Assembly (NCBI RefSeq): GCF_017741935.1
Contig: NZ_JAGHMH010000010.1
Coordinates: 62,001 to 126,000 of the forward strand
Direction: 5' to 3'
Origin: Rhizobium sp. 16-449-1b
GTDB taxonomy: Bacteria; Pseudomonadota; Alphaproteobacteria; Rhizobiales; Rhizobiaceae
DNA length: 64,000 nt
The translations under genes and the position numbers were made by a program. Below, one piece after another: positions 27,601 through 35,514 of this stretch (position 1 is its first letter; every line of letters starts with the position of its first letter). The notes beneath the pieces were generated by a model. It was not told the DNA's origin. It did no database searches and saw nothing but the letters and a program-made list of their open reading frames with translations.

Positions 27601-27894
27601 GCGCTGCGGACATTGCGCCTGCCCGAGCTTGAGCCGTTCGTCGGCAAGCTCGTACCCGAAATTCCGCTATGGGCCGCAACCCCGCCACGCTATCTTGCCG
27701 GCCGAGCGGACGCGGCCTGGGTCGACGATGACCGGATCGCCCTGGTCATAGACTGGAAATCGGATGTGAACCCGGATGCGCCTGCACAGGGTGCACACGC
27801 GGCACAGCTCCGTGACTATCTGAGCGTGACCGGTGCTGAACGCGGGGCCGTCGTTTACATGTCAGCTGGGCATGTCTCCTGGATCGAACCGTGA
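24616..27894 (+). CDS. AddA-like UvrD-family helicase-nuclease
   Basis: A 1092-residue superfamily 1 helicase with C-terminal RecB nuclease. Motif I is AAAGTGKTS (about residues 25-33), Ia ITFTEPAASELEARI, then TTIHGFCQG, motif II LLVDEFQDTDPLQAEI (about 382), motif III FLVGDPKQAIYRFRGAD (about 420), motif V VTMHSAKGLEWPVV (about 760) and motif VI YVATTRARDLLVI. The nuclease signature GRADAAW...VIDWKSD lies near residues 1030-1052 and QLRDYL follows. The GTG start overlaps the preceding stop; an upstream TTG is the alternative. Together with the AddB-like subunit it looks like a full AddAB-type end-processing enzyme. It converges on gajB with 9 bases between the stops. Confidence 0.88.
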   Translation: MTADLDARRRALTDFISNILVEAAAGTGKTSLMAARVAMMIASGIEPSKIAAITFTEPAASELEARIRWTIAELRAGKIPPALAKILTEPLDADALARLEAAAPRLDEITATTIHGFCQGIIRSHGLAASLDPGSRVIDATVAEALFDEVLAEWLKGKLADSADEDGAIATLAKDDPLGVVERVRELAILRRDHRTASAPAPDFSSRPDRTFTDAVGAFSRWHAAGPAETGTADLIDDLERLAAFYNGALVSTAFPELWRLTQPPRIEAMLPRSIDLQPYRRMAAWKSVLGAVEGQRRGEEASARYEQVSAAYRVLIGSIAQRLVHELAAALSEVIDAYELRKRDAAVLDFDDLLLQARLLVCDHTEIREWLAWRYSHLLVDEFQDTDPLQAEILFFIAATSPPTRWEQAQLRPGALFLVGDPKQAIYRFRGADIEAYAVAKSVIAKSTNGCLLAVTANFRSRAEVLKHVNEVFQQVLAKPGQPGFVPLTATVNPPPLPFPAAAKLTIDVPRDARAEEQREAEAEAVAELCVRLIGALTITEADGTERRLRAGDIALLAPTHTDLWRYERALEGQRVAVASQAGNALFRRQELQDILALVRTLTDPLDTLAFGALMRGPLVGMSDEELLDVTAALKPDADGRRRFQLRTVADDVGHSLAREVLVKLQGLHRLAAELTPMQLLGYAIERLNLRVVMAARHGQRNARALANLDAIIELARPYGVAGLRAFALDLQRGWERKRRHPEGRVDVSGDAVEIVTMHSAKGLEWPVVITVNSSTRFKPQDQFVYRQSDDTLHWIVGGIEPPDLAAARNEEEFREARQRERLWYVATTRARDLLVIPDLPGASSRSWSRVMDLGQKRLSELQTDMLPASEVTTANVLTNEQTDAIFIAERERIVAASEPILWDRPSERDPDRSADTIDSFVVDITADGQRIVGAGALRGTVLHKLMEELLNGELSDSEDEAIRRAGELLDQLQAVVDDDAIERRPDPAEMGRTALRTLRLPELEPFVGKLVPEIPLWAATPPRYLAGRADAAWVDDDRIALVIDWKSDVNPDAPAQGAHAAQLRDYLSVTGAERGAVVYMSAGHVSWIEP

Positions 27895-27903
27895 GTCCCG
27901 TGA

Positions 27904-29322
27904 TCACCAGACAGGATTGAGTATCGGGGAGGAGGAGCAAACGATCACCCGGCTAGATCCACGCGTCATCGCGACGTAGAGGTTTCGAGCGTTGAGAGCA
28001 GCGGCGTTCAGAACAACGGAGACATCGGCTTCAAGGCCCTTGAGTAACAAGGTGCTGCCGACGGAGCGTCTGGCAAGCGGCCGCCCGACCAACCGCGACT
28101 GCTCGCGGATCGCAACAGTCGCCTCCCGGAAGGATGGTCCCCCTGGGGAGGCGGCGAGCTGCAGGGCGCGCTGTGCCGCGGCAAGCACCGCCGGACGATA
28201 ACACCGCACCCCACCCGCCCTGTTGATAGACACCAAAAGGTCTGCAACCGCGCTGAGCGTTCGCTCCTGCTCGAACACAACGGCCGCCTGTTCCATGTCG
28301 GACAAGGCACGGCCAAGGCTGCCCGACCGGGCGGCAGTGATCGACCGCACAAGGTCATCGGCTGAAAAATTGCTCATCAGATTTTCTGCAAATCCGGCGG
28401 CCACTGACAGCGCTTCCGGGCGGCTGACATCGAAGGCAGCGCCAAAGTCAATGAGGTCACGCAAGTCTACGGCCTCCACAGTGACGGCACCGTCGACCTG
28501 ACGTGCGAAGCGGCGCTGTCCAGCCGGGTCGGTGCTGTCGCCGATAATAAGCACCTTCGCGTCGCCAGGGACTTGTACCGCGGCCGCCGCGAGACGAAGC
28601 GTATCATCGCGCCGGCCGTCGAGCTCGATCCACTGAACTGCAGCCGGTGCCATTCGCAGATCGATCGGTGCGCCGCTGGCGAGTTGGGGCCGGAGAGAAA
28701 GCAACCAGCTGCCCAATTGGGCAGCTCCGGCATTGTTCCAACGCCACGGAGTTGTCAGTTCCCCGACGACCGGGAAGAACGCCAGAACCTCTGAATTCCA
28801 GTCCGCTAGACGGTCGGCCCCGAAGCCGAAGATGGATTGGAAGGGGTCTCCGACGATCGCTGTCGGCAGGCTCTGCGCAAGCCAGGCTACGAGCGCATGC
28901 TGCCGGATCGAGCAGTCCTGATACTCGTCGACGAACAGCCTTTCGTAGCTGGCGGCGAGGATGTCGTTCACATGTCCGGCGGCGGCGAGCCGTGCCGCTG
29001 CATCTCGGATGGCCTCATAATTCGGCCGGGCACCGGTTATGATCCGCGGATCGTGCCCCGCGCGCTGCGGAAATGTTGAAATCAGCCGGATGGCAAAACC
29101 ATCCAACGTGGCTGATCGATAAGAGTTCGGCTTCACCCCCGCCTTTTCGAGACGCCCACGCAGAGCTGCAACACCGGCATTGGTGTGCGTCAACACCAGT
29201 ACCGGTTTCGCGCCGCTGTGCCGCGCAAGCGCGTCCGTAATGAGCTGCGTCTTCCCACAGCCAGCAGGCGCTACGACAAGTCCCCGCCCGATTGCATTCA
29301 GGTCGATTTCACCGGCTGCCAT
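27904..29322 (-). CDS. gajB: Gabija helicase GajB (UvrD-like)
   Basis: Superfamily 1 helicase of about 472 residues, near the size of GajB. Motif I is VVAPAGCGKTQ (residues 20-30), motif II LFVDEYQDCS (about 130), motif III AIVGDPFQSIFGFG (about 155), and the C-terminal motifs VI-like LLLKGLEADVSVVL and NLYVAMTRGSS. The start is MAAGEIDL at 29322, overlapping the gajA end by 14 bases; an in-frame ATG at 29346 is possible. In Gabija, GajB unwinds DNA or senses ends and works with the GajA nuclease in a large complex. Pairing, order and lengths support this identity more than similarity of either protein alone. Confidence 0.85.
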   Translation of the reverse strand: MAAGEIDLNAIGRGLVVAPAGCGKTQLITDALARHSGAKPVLVLTHTNAGVAALRGRLEKAGVKPNSYRSATLDGFAIRLISTFPQRAGHDPRIITGARPNYEAIRDAAARLAAAGHVNDILAASYERLFVDEYQDCSIRQHALVAWLAQSLPTAIVGDPFQSIFGFGADRLADWNSEVLAFFPVVGELTTPWRWNNAGAAQLGSWLLSLRPQLASGAPIDLRMAPAAVQWIELDGRRDDTLRLAAAAVQVPGDAKVLIIGDSTDPAGQRRFARQVDGAVTVEAVDLRDLIDFGAAFDVSRPEALSVAAGFAENLMSNFSADDLVRSITAARSGSLGRALSDMEQAAVVFEQERTLSAVADLLVSINRAGGVRCYRPAVLAAAQRALQLAASPGGPSFREATVAIREQSRLVGRPLARRSVGSTLLLKGLEADVSVVLNAAALNARNLYVAMTRGSSRVIVCSSSPILNPVW

Positions 29323-31027
29323 CTTCAATCCAATCCAACACGCCATCCATTACACTCGTGAGACTGGCATTGGCGGCAGCATAGGAAGGTCCGACGATGG
29401 TCCGTCCGGCGGTCTCCATGGTTGTAATGGTCTTAAGCCAGCCGAACCGCGCCGCAGCATTCCCCAGGAGCGTTCGGCTGGCGGCATCGAAGCCATTAAT
29501 CAAAGCGTCGGTTTCAAGAACAATCAGCGACGTCGAGCTGTTCGAAATCGTCTTGATATGCGCGTCGATAAGTGCGCGATCTTTTGCTTCGACCGCAAGC
29601 TCAAGGAGTTGCGCGACGGACGCGTCGGACAAGGCAGCAAACAGCTCCTGCTCAAGCGCCCGCCCCCCGCCCCAGGCGAAAACCTGCCCTCCGCCGGCGA
29701 GGAAAGCTGCTTCCGCGGCTGCAGGCGCGGCTTTGTCACTATCGCGCAGGATGGCGACGCGGTATCCAAGGGACTGCAACGCGTTGGCGCGGCTGAACGT
29801 CTCATCGCCATTGCCGTTGACCAGCGTGGCGCCGCAGGCGGCGAGAGATAGTTCACCTGTTCCGGTAAAATGTTGATCCAGCCCGCGCATAAGGCCGATC
29901 TCGCTTCCGCCTTCACACACAACGATGGAGGTGGCAAGCAGGGCATGGGCGTGAGCCCGGATCGTCCCCTGCACGTTCCCTGCGTCGCTGGCACGGGTCA
30001 CGACGTGTTCGTGATCCTTATGTCGGACAATGTGGAGCTGGTGAGCGCTCAGTTCGGTGACGGTCGTTGGTGAATGGCTGGTCGCGAACACCTGCATCGG
30101 AGGAACTTCTTCCTTGGCACCGAGCGCCCCGAGCAAGCGGATGATGCGGTGCGGCTCAAGACCGTATTCCAGTTCATCGATCAGGAAGGTCGTTGCCTTC
30201 TCTGCAGCTTTCCGCTGCAAAGCGGCGATCAAGAGACGCGACGATCCCAAGCCGAGCGACCTTAGTGGAATACCGCTCTCGTCGTGCAGCGAGATCGACC
30301 CGCCCGTAAAGCTGATCGAACCGGCGTCGATAAGGGCCTGCACCGCCGCACCGACAGGAACGCCCATCTCATCTGCAGCGGCGGTGACGATCTTCAACGA
30401 ACCTTCCAACTCCTTGAGTTTCTCCTGATCAAAAGCATCACGCATCTCGCGCGCCAGCCGGGTCAGTTCACTCGATGTATCTGCCTTGCCTTCCGTGATT
30501 TTGCTCAACACCGAGCCACGCCGCCACGTTAGGTGTGAGTCGCCCGCCCCACCGAGCCGCGCCGGGGCGATCCGGGTGCGATCCGCCCAACTGAGGTTGC
30601 GCGTTCGTCCCGCTGCCTGCGCGCGCGGCGACACGAGCGACCATTCCGGCTCCAGGTCGCTCTGTACGGTGAGTTGCAGGGTCAGCGCCGTTTCTAGCCC
30701 GGCGCCTGGCTCCGCCTCCACGATTCCCGTCACCGCGTTGAAGCCCACAAGGAAGTCGCCATACGCGTCGATGTTCTTGAGCGGATCATCGAGGGCGCCA
30801 AGGGTAACCGAAATGCGGATAGGCTGATTAAAGTCGATCCCGTGGAAGTCCGTATCCGTGAAGGACAACGATCGCCGCGCGCCGAGGCATAAATCGATCG
30901 CGTCGAGAATAGTCGACTTCCCGCTGTCACCCGGACCGACCAGACAGTTTACGCCGGGTCCTGGCAGCCATCGAAGCTTTTTAATTGCGCGAAAGTTCGC
31001 AATTTCTAGCAGCCGAACTGCGGTCAT
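29309..31027 (-). CDS. gajA: Gabija nuclease GajA (OLD-family ATPase-TOPRIM)
   Basis: A 572-residue protein of the OLD family, close to the known GajA length. The N-terminal ABC-type ATPase has LLEIANFRAIKKLRWLPG, Walker A VGPGDSGKST (residues 30-40), a signature-like GLGSSRLLIAAL and Walker B TTFLIDELEYGLEP near residue 280, with the His switch ATSHSPTTV. The C-terminal TOPRIM nuclease has Glu in VVCEGGSE near residue 371 and DxD in ILRDSDK near residue 428. GajA nicks specific DNA when nucleotides are depleted during phage infection. It is divergent from the ATPase/subtilase pair, with about 280 bases between that should hold both promoters. Confidence 0.87.
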   Translation of the reverse strand: MTAVRLLEIANFRAIKKLRWLPGPGVNCLVGPGDSGKSTILDAIDLCLGARRSLSFTDTDFHGIDFNQPIRISVTLGALDDPLKNIDAYGDFLVGFNAVTGIVEAEPGAGLETALTLQLTVQSDLEPEWSLVSPRAQAAGRTRNLSWADRTRIAPARLGGAGDSHLTWRRGSVLSKITEGKADTSSELTRLAREMRDAFDQEKLKELEGSLKIVTAAADEMGVPVGAAVQALIDAGSISFTGGSISLHDESGIPLRSLGLGSSRLLIAALQRKAAEKATTFLIDELEYGLEPHRIIRLLGALGAKEEVPPMQVFATSHSPTTVTELSAHQLHIVRHKDHEHVVTRASDAGNVQGTIRAHAHALLATSIVVCEGGSEIGLMRGLDQHFTGTGELSLAACGATLVNGNGDETFSRANALQSLGYRVAILRDSDKAAPAAAEAAFLAGGGQVFAWGGGRALEQELFAALSDASVAQLLELAVEAKDRALIDAHIKTISNSSTSLIVLETDALINGFDAASRTLLGNAAARFGWLKTITTMETAGRTIVGPSYAAANASLTSVMDGVLDWIEDGSR

Positions 31028-31305
31028 GCCGCCCCCCTTAACAATTGCGTTTTCCGCGATAAGCTTCTGCCGCCAACCGTGGTTAAACCCGGGTATACGG
31101 CGTGCTATTTCTGCCCGCGGCTGGATTAGAAATTACACTCATGGCGAGTGATTGAGAACAGGGCTTTTCCATGTGTGTGTTGGCGAGGTGTGAATTTCAT
31201 GTATAGAAGTGCGAGAGGTGCGCGGGAGAAGACTTTTTCAACTATTTGGGTTACGATTCGCGTGACCGCGAGTTTAACTCCAGAACCCTCAGAAACGCGA
31301 TCGAT

Positions 31306-32394
31306 ATGGCACGAAGCGACCTCCTCATTTCCCTTGTACGCGCCGGAGCGTCCGGCGATCGGGCAATGCTGAAATCCGCAACGGAAGCCCTGGTGGCTGA
31401 GGAGCGTGCACAGAACCATCACATCGTCGCCGATAGACTCGAGCGCGCTCTATCAACGGTCGCCGTCACGCCACCCGCGCTGACGGCCGCCTCCAGTCCT
31501 GCCGGTTCCGGAAAGGACACGATACTCGAACTCGAGCCGCGACTTCAGCTCAATCAGCTGATGCTTCCGCTTCCGGTGGAGCAGGGCGGCCGTCAACTCA
31601 TCGAAGAGCATACTCGCGCCGATGTCTTGCGCGCTCATGGCTATGAGCCGCGCCATCGGGTTCTGCTCTCCGGTCCACCCGGTAACGGCAAGACCTCCTT
31701 TGCTGAGGCTGTGGCGGAGGCACTCGGGCTACCGTTTTTTGTTGTCCGATACGATGCGCTGATCGGAAGCTACCTCGGCGAGACGAATGCTCGTTTGCGC
31801 AAGCTATTCGACTATGTCCGTACACGGCCGAGCGTTCTGTTCTTCGACGAGTTCGACTCGATCGGCAAGGAACGTGGCGATACCCACGAGACCGGCGAAA
31901 TCAAGCGGGTCGTCTCGTTCCTCCTGATGCAGCTCGACCAGCTGCCCAGCTACGTCGTCGTGATCGCCGCAACCAACCACGCCGAGCTGCTGGACCGGGC
32001 AGTTTGGCGACGCTTCCAGATGCGGTTGGCTTTCCCGGCCCCGGACCGGCAGAGGATCGGAGTTTTCCTCGACCACATTATCTCGCAATGGCCCGATGCG
32101 CCTAAGGCTGCGGCGAAATCGATCGCCGCGAAATTGGGTACCGTAAGTTTTGCAGAGGCTTTGGATTTCTGCCAAAACGTGCGAAGACGACAGATATTGG
32201 GCTTGGGGGAGCTTTCCATCGACGATGCACTTCGTTCAGAACTGGACCTCTGGGCAACAAGAGTTAGCCCCGAGGTTTTGAATGGCGAGCGATCCGACCA
32301 AACCGATACTGAGACTGCATCCGAGCGCTCCGCAGCCAAGAGCACCCGGCCGTCAAGCGGTCGTACGCGGCCCTCAACCAAACTCAACCGCTGA
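31306..32394 (+). CDS. IetA-like AAA ATPase of a defence pair
   Basis: A 362-residue AAA+ ATPase. Start chosen at MARSDLLISL; the open frame extends 20 codons further. Walker A is LLSGPPGNGKTSFAEAVA near residue 125, Walker B VLFFDEFDSIG near residue 180, sensor I VVVIAATNHAELLDRAVWRRF near residue 225 with an Arg-finger region. The last 113 bases overlap the start of the subtilase gene in another frame. An AAA ATPase with a subtilase is the composition of the experimentally described IetAS anti-phage system; the ATPase probably controls the protease. Assignment rests on this pairing. Confidence 0.8.
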   Translation: MARSDLLISLVRAGASGDRAMLKSATEALVAEERAQNHHIVADRLERALSTVAVTPPALTAASSPAGSGKDTILELEPRLQLNQLMLPLPVEQGGRQLIEEHTRADVLRAHGYEPRHRVLLSGPPGNGKTSFAEAVAEALGLPFFVVRYDALIGSYLGETNARLRKLFDYVRTRPSVLFFDEFDSIGKERGDTHETGEIKRVVSFLLMQLDQLPSYVVVIAATNHAELLDRAVWRRFQMRLAFPAPDRQRIGVFLDHIISQWPDAPKAAAKSIAAKLGTVSFAEALDFCQNVRRRQILGLGELSIDDALRSELDLWATRVSPEVLNGERSDQTDTETASERSAAKSTRPSSGRTRPSTKLNR

Positions 32395-34813
32395 CCAGAA
32401 CCAGCGATTTGGCGCGAAATTTCAACGTCTTACCGACGTGCTGCAGCGCGACCCGGCAGGGCTTGCACTTCGCGCTGATCCGTCCGCGCTGGCGCCTGAG
32501 CGACTTCTCGTATTCGAAGTGAGGGGGAGCATTTCCGCCTTTGCACGGGCAATCAACAACGTGCCAGGCCTCGAACTTATCGACGAGGAAGAGTTGCCGG
32601 GCGATGAGGACAAGGCACCCGTTGCCTACTTGCTTGTACCGGATTTGCGGGCACTGAGGCAGATAGAGTCGCTATGGCGAACCTGGGTGGCGGGCCGAGT
32701 GTTACCACAGGGCTTTACACCATGGCGCGACGTCTTTGCCTGTCTTCGCGACCTTCGTGTTTGGGGTCCTACCGATCGCGTCCAGCGATTGGACGCGGAT
32801 GTCCTGACTGAGGAGATCGAAGGTCGGGCCGACGACGAGCTTGTTCCTCTTGAAATCGAACTGGTGTTCCGCGCGTCTCCTGACGCAGGTGCGATCAGTG
32901 AAGCGATGGTCGTGGAGGCGATCGGGCAGAGTGGTGGCCGACTTCTCAGTCGCGCCAGACTGGATGACATTGCCTACCACGCCATCCTTGCCGAATTGCC
33001 AGTGGCAGCAATTCGGATGGTCGTGGAACAGTCTCCCGCCAGCCTGGCCGGTGTCGAGCCTATCATGCACATTCGCCCGCAGAGCGTCGTCGAGGAAATT
33101 GACGCCAATGATATTGTGCCGGCTGCTCCTGCGCCGGCGATGGGACCTGTCACCGTCGACCCTATCCTTGCGCTTCTCGATGGTGTCCCGGTCGCGGGTC
33201 ACCCGCTGCTGCAGCCCTATTTGAGTGTGGAGGACCATTTCGGGCTTGAGCCCGGCGCTGTCGTGGCGCAACGATATCACGGGTCGGCCATGGCCTCCCT
33301 TTTAGTTCACGGGGATCGCAACAAGCCGGAGCCTCCGCTGCCTCGTCAGGTGCACTGCATTCCTGTTCTCGGCGACAACGACCGCTTTCCGCCGGAGAGG
33401 CTGATCATCGATTTGATCTATCAGGCTGTCATCCGAATGCGCGCGGGCAATCAACCCTCGGCTCCACATGTGATCATCATCAATATCTCGCTTGGAAATG
33501 TCCGGCGCCCATTCTACGGTCAGCTGTCGCCCTGGGCGAGACTTCTCGACAGGCTGGCATATCGCTTCGGTATCCTTTTCCTCGTCAGCGCGGGCAATAT
33601 AACGACACAATTCCCCGTCGCGGCCTTTGCAAACAGGGTCGCGTTCGAGGATGCCAACGCCGATCAGCGCGCGCGCGGCGTGATCAACGCGGTTGCGGCA
33701 GTTGTCGCCGACCGTCGATTGCTCTCCCCGTCCGAAACGATCAACGGCTTGACCATCGGCGCTCGAAACCTGGATTGGGTGCCGACCGCTGAGCGAGCCT
33801 TGGCACGCGTTAACGTAAACCCCTATTCCGAACTCGACATTGCAAACCCGTCCAGCGCGCTAGGGCCTGGATTCGCAGGCTCCGTTAAGCCAGATATACT
33901 TATGCCGGGCGCACGAGAGCACCTCCGCGTCGTCGCCAGCGCGGAGAGCGTCACGGTCGCACCTGCGGGCGCAAGTCGAGGAGCGGGCCTCAAAGTTGCC
34001 GCACCGCCACGCCCTGGCCTTGAGAATGCCGAAGGGTTCACAAATGGGACGAGCGCAGCAACGGCACTTGCTTCCCGAACGGCACATCGCATCCACGATG
34101 CTTTGGAGGCGGCCTATGGTCAGGAATTTCTGCAGCTGACGAATACACAACGAGCTATTCTCATCAAGGCTCTGCTTGTGCACCCAGCGCGCTGGCCGAA
34201 TGCGGCGGCTGGCTTGGTCAAAGAGCTACTAGGGCCGTTCGGCCAGGGTCAGGCTCCACGTCAAAAGGACAACATTCGCCGCTTCCTCGGATATGGCCTG
34301 TTCGACAGCGACGATGCCGTCGCCTGCGCCGCGGACCGTGCCACCTTCTGGTGTGTTGGTTCGCTCGGGAGGGAGCGCAGCGTCGATGTGCTGGTGCCGA
34401 TACCGGCGGCGATCGGCGGACAGGCACGCGCTCACTCGGTTTCTGCTACATTGGCTTGGTTCACACCGGTCGTGCCCGGTCGGAAATCCTATCGCGCTGT
34501 TAGGATGAAGATCCTCGATCCGGCCGAGATCGCGGGTCTTGGTGTTTCCGCTGACGCATGGCAACCAGATGGAAACCAGACCAATCGCGGAACCGTCTTT
34601 ACGCGGGTGTGGAGCGGGGCTCAAGCCGCGGTCGTCGCCGACGGTATGAGCTTGCGATTGAAAATTCAAAGAGAACCCGATCCCGCCGGCGCCGTTGACG
34701 AATTGGTTCCGTTCGGTCTTGCGGTTACCCTGGAAATGCCTGGCGAGCTGAGAATTTACGATCAGGTGAGAAATCGCGTTCAACCGCGTCCGGCGCAACG
34801 AGCCGCTCCATAA
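32282..34813 (+). CDS. IetS-like subtilisin-family serine protease
   Basis: An 843-residue S8 peptidase without a signal peptide, so cytoplasmic. The catalytic triad is visible: Asp in ILALLDGVPVAG near residue 301, His in RYHGSAMASLL near 333, and Ser in FTNGTSAATALASRTAH near 591. A 300-residue N-terminal region with no recognised domain precedes the protease and a beta-rich region of about 200 residues follows; either may hold the sensor. The ATG at 32282 lies inside the ATPase gene. In IetAS the protease is the presumed effector, with abortive infection or cleavage of a phage protein as likely outcomes. Confidence 0.82.
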   Translation: MASDPTKPILRLHPSAPQPRAPGRQAVVRGPQPNSTADQNQRFGAKFQRLTDVLQRDPAGLALRADPSALAPERLLVFEVRGSISAFARAINNVPGLELIDEEELPGDEDKAPVAYLLVPDLRALRQIESLWRTWVAGRVLPQGFTPWRDVFACLRDLRVWGPTDRVQRLDADVLTEEIEGRADDELVPLEIELVFRASPDAGAISEAMVVEAIGQSGGRLLSRARLDDIAYHAILAELPVAAIRMVVEQSPASLAGVEPIMHIRPQSVVEEIDANDIVPAAPAPAMGPVTVDPILALLDGVPVAGHPLLQPYLSVEDHFGLEPGAVVAQRYHGSAMASLLVHGDRNKPEPPLPRQVHCIPVLGDNDRFPPERLIIDLIYQAVIRMRAGNQPSAPHVIIINISLGNVRRPFYGQLSPWARLLDRLAYRFGILFLVSAGNITTQFPVAAFANRVAFEDANADQRARGVINAVAAVVADRRLLSPSETINGLTIGARNLDWVPTAERALARVNVNPYSELDIANPSSALGPGFAGSVKPDILMPGAREHLRVVASAESVTVAPAGASRGAGLKVAAPPRPGLENAEGFTNGTSAATALASRTAHRIHDALEAAYGQEFLQLTNTQRAILIKALLVHPARWPNAAAGLVKELLGPFGQGQAPRQKDNIRRFLGYGLFDSDDAVACAADRATFWCVGSLGRERSVDVLVPIPAAIGGQARAHSVSATLAWFTPVVPGRKSYRAVRMKILDPAEIAGLGVSADAWQPDGNQTNRGTVFTRVWSGAQAAVVADGMSLRLKIQREPDPAGAVDELVPFGLAVTLEMPGELRIYDQVRNRVQPRPAQRAAP

Positions 34814-34830
34814 TTAAGGAAGTAGACATT

Positions 34831-35203
34831 GTGGTCGAAATACCGTCAAACTTCATTGGCGATTTCAAGGTTGGGGACAACCTTGTTTACAACGCTGGCG
34901 TTCTGCGCTCGCTCTGTGACCATAATGGCGGCGGCGGCTTGAATAAGCTCGTGATGGTGCAGGTCGGGGCCATTCGAGGCCGCGCTGGGCCAAATCATCT
35001 ACCGCGCGCAGAATTTCTATCGCGAAGGCGTCCCTAACATCGACGAAGCCGACCGGCAGGAAATCGAAGGCAAAAAGATAGACAAGCTCAACAACATCAT
35101 CGATGTGATGCGCAAATATGGGCTGCTCGACGAGCTCGGGGCAGGCATCTATGACGAGCTCCACACCCTTCGCAAATTTCAACAAGGTCCATATTCAGGA
35201 TGA
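34831..35203 (+). pseudogene. Small helical protein gene broken by a frameshift, third gene of the subtilase operon
   Basis: A GTG at 34831, with AAGGAAG upstream and only 17 bases after the subtilase stop, opens VVEIPSNFIGDFKVGDNLVY; this frame loses sense near 34970. A second frame then reads ALGQIIYRAQNFYREG, RQEIEGKKIDKLNNIIDVM and YGLLDELGAGIYDELHTLRK to a TGA at 35203. Joined by a single shift near VGAI/EAALGQ they give about 124 residues, mostly helical. No family recognised. It could be a decayed accessory subunit, or a real frameshift site. Confidence 0.55.
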
Positions 35204-35514
35204 TAATCAGGATGTACCGCGCGATGAGGCGGTAACCGTCATGTCTGCAATGGCCAATTGCAGAGACTGCCTTCAATGATGGCATTTAGCCCATACGCCG
35301 ACATTCGGACGGCTACTTCCCATCGGCGGCCTCTATATGAGGATACCGCAGCTGAAGGATAAATTTGATCATATTACAGATGAAACCATATTCAAATATG
35401 TAGGCACATCCTTTGTTGCTACCTTGAGCTGAACGTAACCCCCTAAAGCCAAGGCTTTGAACTTCTGTATCTTTTATGCCTTCCTTAGATTGTCATTGCT
35501 GAAAGTGTGTTACA

